Assembly (NCBI GenBank): GCA_020137815.1
Contig: CM035362.1
Span: 2,874,391-2,938,390 of the forward strand
Origin: Hormiphora californensis
Lineage: Eukaryota > Ctenophora > Tentaculata > Cydippida > Pleurobrachiidae
Direction: 5' to 3'
Length of the DNA: 64,000 bases
Shown here piece by piece: positions 52,431 through 62,517 of this stretch. A program made the position numbers and the translations under genes. Every line of letters begins with the position of its first letter. Position 1 is the stretch's first letter. The notes beneath the pieces were generated by a model that searched no databases, had not been told where the DNA came from, and saw only the letters and a program-made list of their open reading frames with translations.

Positions 52431-55149
52431 CACGGCGTGCCTCGTGAAATTTTAACACGACCTAGCATGCAACGGGAAACCACCACTTGTACGTGGTAGC
52501 TGAGGGTCTACAGAATGGCGCTACGGTGCGGGAAAAAAAAGTCCATGCCCTAAAATCGTTTTTTTTTTACTTTTATTTGATTTGGGTCAAAATTGGCTAT
52601 ATTAAACGTGGTCCCGAAAAATCCATAATGACTTAGCACACGAAATATGTCACCCCTACCTATTTTTGCACGTAGAATCGATTGCCGTTGAAGTCGAATC
52701 TCTAAAATGACTGTAAAATGGTCAAAAGTTGATTTTTTACCATTTTTTGGAGGTTTTTGGCCCCTAAACCATTGAAAACGTTGAGATAGGAATTTGAAAC
52801 TAGTGCCAATCGTTAAAATGGTCATTTTTCTACCAAGAACCAAGTTTTCGTGTATATCCGATTTATGGTTAGATTTGGGCAAATTGTTGAAATCTGCCAA
52901 CTAGGAGAACCGTAACTTGATTTTCTTGTTTTTTGGATTTTGGCATTTTCGACAAACTTCTGATTGAAATGGTCAATCGGGACCATGCTTAAGTTGTTTA
53001 TGGGACAATTTTCGACTAAAATCCAAGATTTCATACCAATCCAATAACAGATCGTTGATTTAGAGAAAATTTAAGTAGGCAAAACGGGGGGGGGGGGGGG
53101 GTTCCAACCTATTTTTTTGTATTTTTTTGTACTTTTTTGTACGGACCATACATAAAAGTATCCAAAATTCCTGTTTTTTTCCATACAAACAATACAAAAA
53201 AATACAAAAAAGTAATGAAAGATGTGGGTGCCTGATAAAAGTATAAATAATACATAGCTGGGTTCCGTTTATGTTCATGTACCACCTATTATATATATGA
53301 ACGTTTTTAGTTCCATTGTCATCCATTTTCCCGCTAAAAGTACTGAAAAAGTATGTAAAATTACACGTTTTTGAAATTCGAAAAAGCAAAATCATTGATT
53401 CAGATTACGATTCGGGATTATTTTCTCGGTAAGACATTGCGATTCGGCGAAATTTCTCGCTTAAAAATACGATTCGAGAAAATTTTCTCGGTAAGAAATT
53501 GCGATTCGGGGAAACTTCTCGCTTAGAAAATACGATTCGAGAAAATTTTCTCGGTAAGAAATTGCGATTCGGGGAAATTTCTCGCTTAGAAAACACGATT
53601 CGAGAAAATTTTCTCGGTAAGAAATTGCGATTCAGAGAAATTTCTCGATCAGAAAATACGATTCGAGAAAATTTTCTCGGTAAGAAATTGCGATTCGGGG
53701 AAATTTCTCACTTAGAAAATACGATTCGAGAAAATTTTCTCGGAAAGAAATTGCGATTCAGAGAAATTTCTTGCTTAGAAAATTTGATTCGAGAAAATTT
53801 TCTCGGTAACAAATTGCGATTCGGGGAAATTTCTCGCTTAGAAAATACGATTCGAGAAAATTTTCTCGTTAACAAATTGCGATTCGGGGAATTTTCACGC
53901 TTAGAAATTCTTGGATAGAAATTTCGATATGGAAAGATTTTCTCTCTTAGAAATTCCGATTTTTCGTACAAACAGAACAAAAAAGTTGTACAACAAATTA
54001 TGGAGATGTGTGCCTAGTAAAAGTTCATCGACGAGTTCCTTTTGTGCTAATGTACCACCTGGGAACGTTTGTCGTGTATTTATTATCTTTCATTCGAAAT
54101 TCGAAAAAGTAAACATCATTGGTTCAGATTTCGAAAATTTTGAATATAATGTTTCCTTGTGTTTTGATAAAGAACAATTAAAACATGATTAAGACATGTT
54201 TTTATCTTCTAATTATAAGAAAAAGTTGCTAATTTTGTATCAAACCACAGTTTAATAGGAATTTATGACACAATTATGATCATAAACTAAAATTTCAACG
54301 ATTAGAAAAGCGTTGTTTAATCATTTATACCCCGTTTTATTTTTTTGTATTTTTTTGTATTTTTTGTACTTTTTTGTATTTTTTTGTATTTTTTTGTTTG
54401 AGGAAGAGCTTGTTTTTTTCCGTACAAACATACAACAAATAGGTTGGAACCCCCCCCAAAACGGTCAAAATGACAACTTTTCTTGCTTATTTTGACCGTT
54501 TTGCCTACTTAAATTTTCTATAAATTAACGATCTGTTATTGGATTGGTATGAAATCTTGGATTTTAGTCGAAAATTGTCCCATAAACAACTTAAGCATGG
54601 TCCCGATTGACCATTTCAATCAGAAGTTTGTCGAAAATGCCAAAATCCAAAAAACAAGAAAATCAAGTTACGGTTCTCCTAGTTGGCAGATTTCAACAAT
54701 TTGCCCAAATCTAACCATAAATCGGATATACACGAAAACTTGGTTCTTGGTAGAAAAATGACCATTTTAACGATTGGCACTAGTTTCAAATTCCTATCTC
54801 AACGTTTTCAATGGTTTAGGGGCCAAAAACCTCCAAAAAATGGTAAAAAATCAACTTTTGACCATTTTACAGTCATTTTAGAGATTCGACTTCAACGGCA
54901 ATCGATTCTACGTGCAAAAAAAGGTAGGGGTGACATATTTCGTGTGCTAAGTCATTATGGATTTTTCGGGACCACGTTTAATATAGCCAATTTTGACCCA
55001 AATCAAATAAAAGTAAAAAAACGATTTTAGGGCATGGACTTTTTTTTCCCGCACCGTAGCGCCATTCTGTAGACCCTCAGCTACCACGTACAAGTGGTGG
55101 TTTCCCGTTGCATGCTAGGTCGTGTTAAAATTTCACCAGGCACGCCGTG
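52431..55149. mobile_element. 2.7-kb foldback element with nearly identical 655-bp arms
   Basis: Arms 52,431-53,086 and 54,495-55,149 are near-perfect inverted copies with ends CACGGCGTGCC / GGCACGCCGTG and a 4-bp duplication GAAA. The loop holds poly(T)-TGTA tracts at both sides and a 63-bp tandem array. The open frames in the arms (for example 52,550-52,900 and 54,683-55,030) mirror each other and show no known domain. Near-identity of the arms implies a recent insertion or gene conversion. Confidence 0.82.
53405..53930. repeat. 63-bp tandem array with palindromic core
   Basis: About eight units of GATTCGAGAAAATTTTCTCG-GTAAGAAATTGCG-ATTCGGGGAAATTTCTCGC-TTAGAAAATAC. CGAGAAAATTTTCTCG is a perfect 16-bp palindrome in each unit. 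Because 63 is a multiple of 3, long frames arise on both strands. Confidence 0.9.
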
Positions 55150-55687
55150 GAAAACGAGAAATTGCTATCTCTGTTCGTTTGGCGTGAATATGGTTTATAA
55201 AAAGCGTCTATCCTATGCGCGCGCGCGGTCTGTTACACTGAATCTTCAGCAAATGGGACCAGTCTGTAACTTCCGTCCCAGATGAGATAGAGACTTGAAA
55301 TTTTAAACTTAAGTAAAAGACCCCAAGCCGGGTATACATTCCAAATTTCAAGTCAATCGGATGGAAGGGAGCGACGCTACAACCTTTCGAAATCCGGTTT
55401 TTCAGGCAAAACACCCATAAAACGTATAACTGCGTTTCTGGCGGCGCTTTTGGGGGAGGGGGAATGGCAACCTTTGCGCTTGCCAGCGCAGTGATATTAT
55501 ATAGGGGATAAAAGGATCTAAAAGGATCTAAAATCTAAGAATTAACATTTTTCAATTTAGAGAAAAGGTAAACATTAAATCTCTGTACAAAAAAAGTAAA
55601 TAAATAGCACACGTTTTAACACACGTTTCTAACACATGTAAATAAGATCAATAAGTTATAGATTCTGGTTTAAAGTTCATGATGACG

Positions 55688-55796
55688 CAGGAACCGACCG
55701 AATCAGGAAATAATGGTCCCTAATTGGCTGATAACCAGTCACGTGACCTAAATAACGAGTCCTGATTGGTTGTTTACTTGTGCCGGTCGGTTCCTG
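55688..55796 (-). mobile_element. hAT-type MITE, copy 10 (inverted)
   Basis: The perfect 8-bp duplication TGATGACG flanks it. It is the reverse orientation relative to the other copies. It lies about 40 bp downstream of the PSMD5 stop. Confidence 0.9.
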
Positions 55797-55836
55797 TGAT
55801 GACGTCACACAAATGACGTCATATCTCCAAGTAGTT

Positions 55837-58800
55837 CTACAGCTGAAGTGTTGCTATGGCTGGTTGGTTGTCACGGTAATGAGCTCCCTCGTTAGAAAAC
55901 TTGGTTAACTTGTTCAACACATCTTGGTCTATCAGCTCCTGAAAGGTTCGGAAATATTACTGATAATAATTATCTTGAAAATTTTCCGGAGTTTGGAAAT
56001 ATTTCCGATGGGCTAAAATTTCCGGGCCACACATTATGAGCAGTATAAGGATAGAGTCTGATATTTGAGTACCCCTTGTTCGGTACCACACCCCACTGCA
56101 CACACAGTTTTAATCAGTACCCGGGGACCCCCAGTACCCAATATATTCATTCTCAGAGTATGCAATATATATATATACTATCTGCACCAGGTGCACTTCT
56201 ACCGAAAATAGCAGAGAAAGGCATTTTCTACTAACTTCTAGAACCTCTAGACTAGAAGCCAAGCGTGACATTAAAATATATTTTGTTTTCGGTTAGATAG
56301 GGTTGCAGTAGCCCAGAACAAAAAGGGAGAACAAATAGGAGACTACCAACCCTAGACCCAACCCTATCTTTACTGTGTGGACTGAAGCCATTGAAGTATT
56401 TTGCTTCCGTGTATGTATATGCGAGTTGAGACCACCCACCTAGCCTACTCTACGGCAAATAGAAGTAAAACTTAATTCTGATGAAAACATGCAAATCTCA
56501 CACAAAATTCCCCTAACTTCCCAACTCTCACTTCCAATTGGGTTAAAATGGATGACGCTCGAAAAATAGTACAGTCGGACCCCGATTTAGTGGCATCCTC
56601 GGGGGGAAGGGTTTTGTCCACTAAATCAGGGATGTCCACTAAATCGGGGTCAAATAATGTTAATTTCCTATAAATCGGGGGAAAAATCCTGCCACTAAAT
56701 CGGGGTGCCACTAAATCTTCCTACTTCTTATCGATTTTGTTTGATTATCTGAGCTCCTGACCTGACGAGATATTCTTGTACATACTCTACATTGATGGAG
56801 AAGTACAGCAATGAATTCACACAGTGGTGTGAAACTAATGGACTGACAGATGCAGCATGTCCCTCAACGAGTATGGTGAAGGGAATTCAGTGTCTACTTA
56901 ATGATGCTGCATGCCAGAGCCGCGGTAGTAGTTTTGATTCATCAAAAGTTACCGCTGCCAAGCTCAATACCAAGAACAAGCCTGAATTGATTAGAATGAT
57001 CCAGAATTATGCCTGGTTCTGTCATATGGTGATCCTGCCATATGTTGTTGACGTGGACGCTCACCTGTTCAATGAGACGACAAAAAGGCTAATGGAGACA
57101 CAACTGGAAGAGGTCACAGGGAAGATTAACTCCATGCAAGAGACCGTTATAAAGTCCCAAGAAGCGCTGTTAACTTGTCAGGAGACGGTGATATCTCTAC
57201 AGAGCTCTCTCCTCTCTGAGAAGAACAAGAAGATTGAAGATACGGTGTCTTCTGTCAAAGAAGAACTGAAGGGCTATGCAGCAGTTGTAAAGAAGAGCTG
57301 CATTGCATCGCTTGCCCCTAGGAAGCTACAAGCAGCCATGGTGAAGGCGTCCAGTGTGGAAGACAGATCCAGCAACCTGATTTTTTACGGGTTGACAGAG
57401 TCTGAGGGAGAGGAGAAGACTGAGGATGTTGTTCTAAATGTTTTGGAACACACGAATGAGAAGCCGAAACTGGTAAGCTGTAGGAGGCTTGGCGAGAAGA
57501 AGGAAGGGAAGAAGCGGCCTGTCAAGGTGGTGCTACACAACCGAGATATGGTACGCTCTATTCTGGCAAGGTCTGGGATGCTGAGGGAAGTGGAGGGAAT
57601 GGAAGATGTGTACATTTGTCCAGATAGGACTGTTGAAGAGAGAAGTGAGAGAAAGAGACTTGTTTCTAAGTTGAAGCAGCAGAGAGAGACTGAGCCACAC
57701 GTTAAGTGGGGTATTGTGAGAGGTAGTGTGATTAGAAGAGATGAGAAGAAATGAGACAGACAAGTCATATTAATTTCTATACAATATTATTTGATTTAGA
57801 GTGTTTTGGCGGTGTAAGCGCTCATTCGGTGAGCCTGCCTCGTTCTTGTGGGTAAATGATATTGTTTCGGTATTCATTTGAACGTTCAAAATCAAATCGG
57901 GGACCGACTGTATAGGGTTTTTAATCCCAAAATCAGACCCAAAATGCAGTGTGAGCTATAAAACTACAACCACCAACCACTAACCAGTAACAACTAACCA
58001 CTGACCTGTGCCACTGGTGATCTTCGGACTGTCACGACCAAAGAGTGTTTCTGAATCTGAGCATCTCTGTCCACGCAGTACTTCCTCTCTATCAGTCTCT
58101 CATACCAACCAGGTACTGCAACCATCGCTTGAAGTCCAAATCTGAAGATTGTGATAATCAATATTAGTCATCATTTGACATCACGTGACCGCCATATTTG
58201 GACATCACGTGACCACCATATTTGGACATCACGTGATCCGGCGTGATTACCTTATTTGGGCATCACGTGATCCACTTACTTGTGGAGGGCAAGGTTGGAG
58301 AGGTAGGAGGAGGATGCACATTGTCGTCCGGGTGATGGATGAGAAAGGAGCGTCAGGGCTGTTTTTGTGAGATCCTGTGAGCACTTGGTGAACCATATCT
58401 CACACCTAGCTTCGTAGTTCGGCAGATATACATCTGGAGTACTGCCAGGGAGAGATGGGGTGAATTATCAATTTGTTATAAGTCAATCAGTCAGATGGCC
58501 AGGGAGGGTCGGGCAAGCTAAGCTGAGAAACTCATTCGGAATATATTGATTATAATACCTGAAAATATGAGCAAGTGCAACTAGCGCCCTGTCTTTTATA
58601 TCATCAGTTCCTCTTACGGCCAACTGAAGAAATTTATCGAGCTGATTATATATCAGATCACGTGCAGTGGCGTCACGCGATCACCATATTTGGGCATCAC
58701 GTGATTTGATGACGTCACGTATCACGTGATTTGATGACGTCACGTGATTTACCTCAGAGATAGAGGTGATTGCGTTGAGGAAGTAGTTCTTATCCAGGAT

Positions 58801-61034
58801 AAACTCTTTTCCATCGAGCCGGGCATTTAGTAGGGTTATTACATCAACACATGCAACTGAGATGATTGAATCAATGGATGAAAGTTGTTATAGTGGGTAG
58901 CAGGAACCGACCGAAACAAGTAAACAACCAATCAGAACTTGTTATTTAGGTCACGTGACTGGTTATCAGCCAATCGGGGACCAGTATTTCCTGATTCGGT
59001 CGGTTCCAGGTGGGTAGTGAATGAGAACTGAACCACACGGACTGTTAGCCACCATTTTATTGAGGAAAGATCATAAATAATGGGTTTTTATCGATCGATT
59101 TTTTAATATTCAGGGCTTTGTTTCAAACACCTTAGGATTGTACCCGACGGGTACAATCCGTTGTACCTACATTTGATTGACATATCACTACAATCGATCA
59201 TCCTACAAGCTGTGGCAGTGTATTCGGGACAATCAGTACACAACTGCTTCACATCGATGTTGTGTTTCTGAAGCAGCTTAGCGAACAGCTTTATAACACT
59301 GGGAACAGTATAGGATGAGTTAGGACTCTGGCCCACTAGCCAATGTGCGATCCCTTTAAAGATGCCTAGGTTTCGAAGGTTTGTGAACGCCACTGGGGAG
59401 TCAGAGAGACGGGAAACGTTCTCAAGGGCTGTTAGTTGGAGAAGCACATCAGAGCTTTCTAGATCCTGGAAACAGAGGAAGTGTAAATAGTAAACACACT
59501 GATTTAGTAATTGACTGATAATTGTCTCCGAATCATTCGGCTAATGTATCCACTAGCTTATACAGTCGGACCTCGATTTAGTGGCATCCTCGGGGGGAAA
59601 AAATCGTGCCACTAAATCGGGGTGCCACTATATCGGGGTCAAATAAAGTTAATTTCCTATATCGGGGGAAAAAATCCTGCCACTAAATCGGGGTGCCACT
59701 AAATCGGGGTCCGACTGTATACCATAATGGTGGAAATGTACCTCTAGAATATTGCTAAAGAATCCAACAGTAACCGCAAACTCTAAAGCCTGATCGGTGG
59801 TCAAGATACTATCAATAATAACATCAAATACACGGTATCGAATAGTGTCGTTAGTTGCCATGACTTCCCTTAGCAACTTCACGCCCTGGTCACTGAAGGG
59901 ACGGAGTGGTTAGTGGTTACACACACTGGTCACTAAAGAGGACGATTTGATGCTAACCACTCGATTTTGACACATGTCGCAGTCATGAGTATCACACAGC
60001 TAAAATCCCCCTCGCACCATCCCTCACCCCCTTCTTGTTTAAATTCTCTTGTAAATTACCTATACAAGATGAGAACTCCTTCATCAAAAGTCGCCAGGGT
60101 TATCAGGACCTTATGACACTCCTTCACCACTCCTTGATCCTCATCACCAAGAAGGAGGATAGCGTATTTCATTATCCCAACCTCCCCAATTAGTTTGAGA
60201 TTTCTGGAGGAGTGAAGGGGATATTTCACAATTCATGTCGTCATATAATAGTTATCTGTAGAAAGTTGTCTCACAAAACTCTGCCCTCTCCGAACGGGGG
60301 GGGGGGGGTGTAATCATGGTGACAAATGGTGACAAGTGGTGACTCACGGTCACCATGATTACCCCCCCCCCCCTCCGAAGAAATGCGAGTGTTTACCTTC
60401 TGTCTTGACAAGCACGGTTAAGTTGCCGTAGACACAGCACACGTACAGTGGGGGAGGGATGTTCGAAACCTTGCTTCAACTCAACTTCTAGCTTGGGAGT
60501 GTGAGTCACTTTGGCGTTAAAAACAATCACAATAAAAACGCCGTAATTTTATAATTCAATCCTACAAGTTCTATCATTCATAATCCGCAAGAAATCTATA
60601 ATATGCCGGCATGACCAAATATGGACAAATCACGTCATCATTAAATAAGACCATATAAGGGCATTTTAGTTGTATTGGTACGTACCTGCCGGATGACTGT
60701 TTCCCCGCTAGTAACAGATAGTAACTTCTCCAGAGCAGAACAACACTTCTTGGTGTAACCCTCATCAGCGTTCAACAGACTTGGAAACAGTTGAGGTGCA
60801 ATGGTATCGGGCAGTCGGGCACCTGGAGAAAAGGGATGGTTTGGTTACCATACTGTTTGTTATATCCACTGGTTACCACGGTAACTACATTGTGTTAACC
60901 AATGGTTACCATGGTCACTGTGTTAACCACCTGTTACCTGGTTGTGCCATGACAATGTTAACATTATCAACTGCATCACCGTACTCTCCGTTGTTGATGT
61001 TTCGTTGGATAACTTCCACCACCTCAATGTTCAT
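55837..61034 (-). CDS. PSMD5: PSMD5 (S5b) 26S proteasome assembly chaperone
   Basis: Eleven exons join to 478 residues (human 504): 60,938-61,034; 60,686-60,822; 60,397-60,491; 60,060-60,203; 59,742-59,885; 59,207-59,465; 58,753-58,856; 58,559-58,623; 58,280-58,433; 58,006-58,141; 55,837-55,938. The chain is all-helical HEAT/ARM-like. Family-matching segments are LFPSLLNADEGYTKKC, LEVELKQGFEHPSPTVRVL, REVMATNDTIRYRVFDVII, FVYxxx-like LQLTALENVSRL, and the C-terminal YLPNYEARCEIWFTKCSQ and LIDQDVLNKLTKF. Family knowledge: PSMD5 binds the base subunit PSMC2/Rpt1 and chaperones 19S base assembly. All phases agree. The last intron (2.07 kb) holds a transposon with a plus-strand protein gene, and the short introns at 58.1-58.8 kb carry CACGTG arrays. 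Confidence 0.93.
56572..57910 (+). mobile_element. pogo/Tigger-like MITE carrying an inserted protein-coding cassette
   Basis: The ends are CAGTCGGACCCCGATTTA and AATCGGGGACCGACTG, with TA duplications at 56,570 and 57,911. Compared with the plain copy at 59,563-59,717, the left 145 bp and the last 17 bp are MITE. The stretch 56,718-57,893 is extra and is bounded by the direct repeat AAATC (56,713-56,717 and 57,894-57,898). It lies in the last intron of PSMD5. Confidence 0.8.
56795..57754 (+). CDS. LINE ORF1-like coiled-coil nucleic-acid-binding protein inside a MITE
   Basis: An intact 319-residue frame starts at ATG 56,795 and ends TGA. Residues ~1-95 are not recognised. About 100-165 form a heptad-rich coiled coil (TKRLMETQLEEVTGKINSMQ). 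About 185-318 look like the RRM plus C-terminal domain of non-LTR retrotransposon ORF1 proteins: DRSSNLIFYGLTESEGE, CRRLGEKKEGKKRPVKVVL, YICPDRTVEERSERKRLV, and a closing basic WGIVRGSVIRRDEKK. No endonuclease or reverse transcriptase follows; 139 bp after the stop the MITE end resumes. It may be a retroposed ORF1 messenger or a domesticated or captured gene. A frame this long without a stop suggests a recent origin or selection. Confidence 0.75.
   Translation: MEKYSNEFTQWCETNGLTDAACPSTSMVKGIQCLLNDAACQSRGSSFDSSKVTAAKLNTKNKPELIRMIQNYAWFCHMVILPYVVDVDAHLFNETTKRLMETQLEEVTGKINSMQETVIKSQEALLTCQETVISLQSSLLSEKNKKIEDTVSSVKEELKGYAAVVKKSCIASLAPRKLQAAMVKASSVEDRSSNLIFYGLTESEGEEKTEDVVLNVLEHTNEKPKLVSCRRLGEKKEGKKRPVKVVLHNRDMVRSILARSGMLREVEGMEDVYICPDRTVEERSERKRLVSKLKQQRETEPHVKWGIVRGSVIRRDEKK
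58170..58275. promoter_or_regulatory. tandem array of CACGTG plus CArG-like units in a PSMD5 intron
   Basis: Four units of GACATCACGTGACC followed by ACCATATTTGG. Each has a palindromic E-box, TCACGTGA, and two have a CCATATTTGG string that fits the SRF CArG consensus CC(A/T)6GG. Similar units, some joined to TGACGTCACGTG, are at 58,655-58,752. A lone diverged unit is at 13,200-13,245. The regulatory role is inference. Confidence 0.5.
58901..59009 (+). mobile_element. hAT-type MITE, copy 11
   Basis: 109 bp with the perfect 8-bp duplication GTGGGTAG. It lies in a PSMD5 intron about 45 bp upstream of the exon at 58,753-58,856 on the gene strand. Confidence 0.9.
59563..59717. mobile_element. 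pogo/Tigger-like MITE, plain copy
   Basis: 155 bp, TA on both sides, with internal GCCACTAAATCGGGGTG repeats. It serves as the reference for the cassette-bearing copy at 56,572-57,910. Confidence 0.87.
60294..60378. repeat. short G/C-tailed hairpin
   Basis: GGGGGGGTGTAATCATGGTGAC pairs with GTCACCATGATTACCCCCCC around an AAATGGTGACAAGTGG loop. It lies in a PSMD5 intron. Confidence 0.7.
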
Positions 61035-61134
61035 GTTGCCAAGCGCTACAATAATAGAACTGTTGTTGTTAATTTGTTGGTGTTACTAAAGTTGTAAATA
61101 ATTATTTTTATTTGTTTGCAATTCATATCACAAT

Positions 61135-62305
61135 AGTAAGGTGATAAGCCAGGAGAACCAGAAAAAAATTTGTGACAAAGGATTTCCACCTCAAACGTAC
61201 TCCTAAGGGTCCCCTCTATCGATTCTAACCAATGCTCATATTTGCTCAGGGGTGCAAAGGCCTCATTTCCGGGTGGGCGTGGTACCTGTGTTTTCAGCCT
61301 GAGGCCAAAACCATAAGTACCCTTAAAATAGGAGTAGAGAAAAAATCGAGGGCACTAAAATGATCAGCGTCCTCGAATTAGTGGGTAGGTGGGTAGGTGC
61401 TAAAATTAAGTCTCTATCTCATCTGGTTAATTAGATAATTGGATAATTAGGTTTGCGCATAACCGTTTTTTGGCTATATGGCTATAGCCACTTAGGAATG
61501 GTTTAGAGACTTTTCATTGGTGCCATTTTGTAGGCAAAGAGAAGTTATGGGGGGTCGACGTCGGACTTTTAAGCTCTATCTTCAACCGTTTAGCCGTTAT
61601 TTGGCTTTAACGGTGTTCAAAAACGGCCTTTTTACCGTATTTTGCTCATTTGGAGCATCTTAAAAGCCAAATAACGGCTAAACAGTTGAAGATAGAGCTT
61701 AAAAGTCCGACGTCGACCCCCCATAACTTCTCTTTGCCTACAAAATGGCACAAATGAAAAGTCTCTAAACCATTCCTAAGTGGCTATAGCCATATAGCCA
61801 AAAAACGGTTATGCGCAAACCTAATTATCCAATTATCTAATTAACCAGATGAGATAGAGACTTAATTTTAGCACCTACCCCCACTAATTCGAGGACGCTG
61901 ATCATTTTAGTGCCCTCATTTTTGTCTCTACTCCTTTCCTAAGTGGCTATAGCCATATAGCCAACAAACGGTGATGCGCAAACCTAATTATCCAATTATC
62001 TAATTAACCAGATGAGATAGAGACTTAATTCCATCACCTACCCCCACTAAGTCGAGGACGCTGATCACTCTAGTGCCCTCGATTTTTTCTCTACTCCTAT
62101 TTCAAGGGTACTTATGGTTTTGGCCTCAGGCTGAAAACACAGGTACCACGCCCACCCGGAAATGAGGCCTTTGCACCTTCTACTCAATTTGAGCATTGGT
62201 TGGGATCGTTAGAGGGGACCCTTAGGAGTACGTTTGAGGTGGAAATCCTTTGTCACAAATTTTTTTCTGGTTGAGGCTTAAATTTTAGTTAAATCACCTT
62301 ACTAC
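61135..62305. mobile_element. 1.17-kb foldback element upstream of PSMD5
   Basis: The outer ends AGTAAGGTGAT / ATCACCTTACT and long arms (61,158-61,655 and 61,660-62,270) pair closely around the core AAAACGGCC...CCAAATAACGG. The right arm contains a ~145-bp internal duplication (61,930-62,080). No protein is encoded. It fills most of the gap between SMG9 and PSMD5. Confidence 0.8.
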
Positions 62306-62517
62306 AAAATTAAAACTAAACTCAGTCATTAAAATATTAAAAAGTCCTGTAATATATCTTCTTCCAATGTTCTTTCATCTTTTATTTGCTGTATCGATTG
62401 CTTCTAGAGCAAGTAGCAGTTCTGCCACAAATTTCAGTGCCTGGTTTCATATATCAACTTTAAATTGACAACTATCCCCTCTCGAGACTTGTGTGAAAGA
62501 CATCTCTCAATCATACT

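Larger units (their letters stand above)
51692..55494. mobile_element. foldback element family E, copy 3, interrupted
   Basis: Its termini are the same as copy 2 (ATTATACCAAAACTAATTG stem-loop at 51,692-51,893; GCGCTTGCCAGCGC hairpin at 55,475-55,490). It is split by a 2.7-kb insertion at 52,431-55,149. Copy 2 serves as the empty site (GTGAAAACGAG at 50,437). Confidence 0.75.

Noticed and set aside
53405-53980. Periodic 21-residue plus-strand frame (LRFGEISRLENTIRENFLGKK type)
   Set aside because: A 63-bp tandem array. Open frames exist on both strands because the period divides by 3, and no start context or flanking exon supports translation.
52550-55030. Pair of ~116-residue frames (MADFNNLPKSNHKSDIHEN...) on opposite strands
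   Set aside because: They are the two arms of one foldback element. No domain, and identity is explained by the inverted repeat rather than by protein selection.
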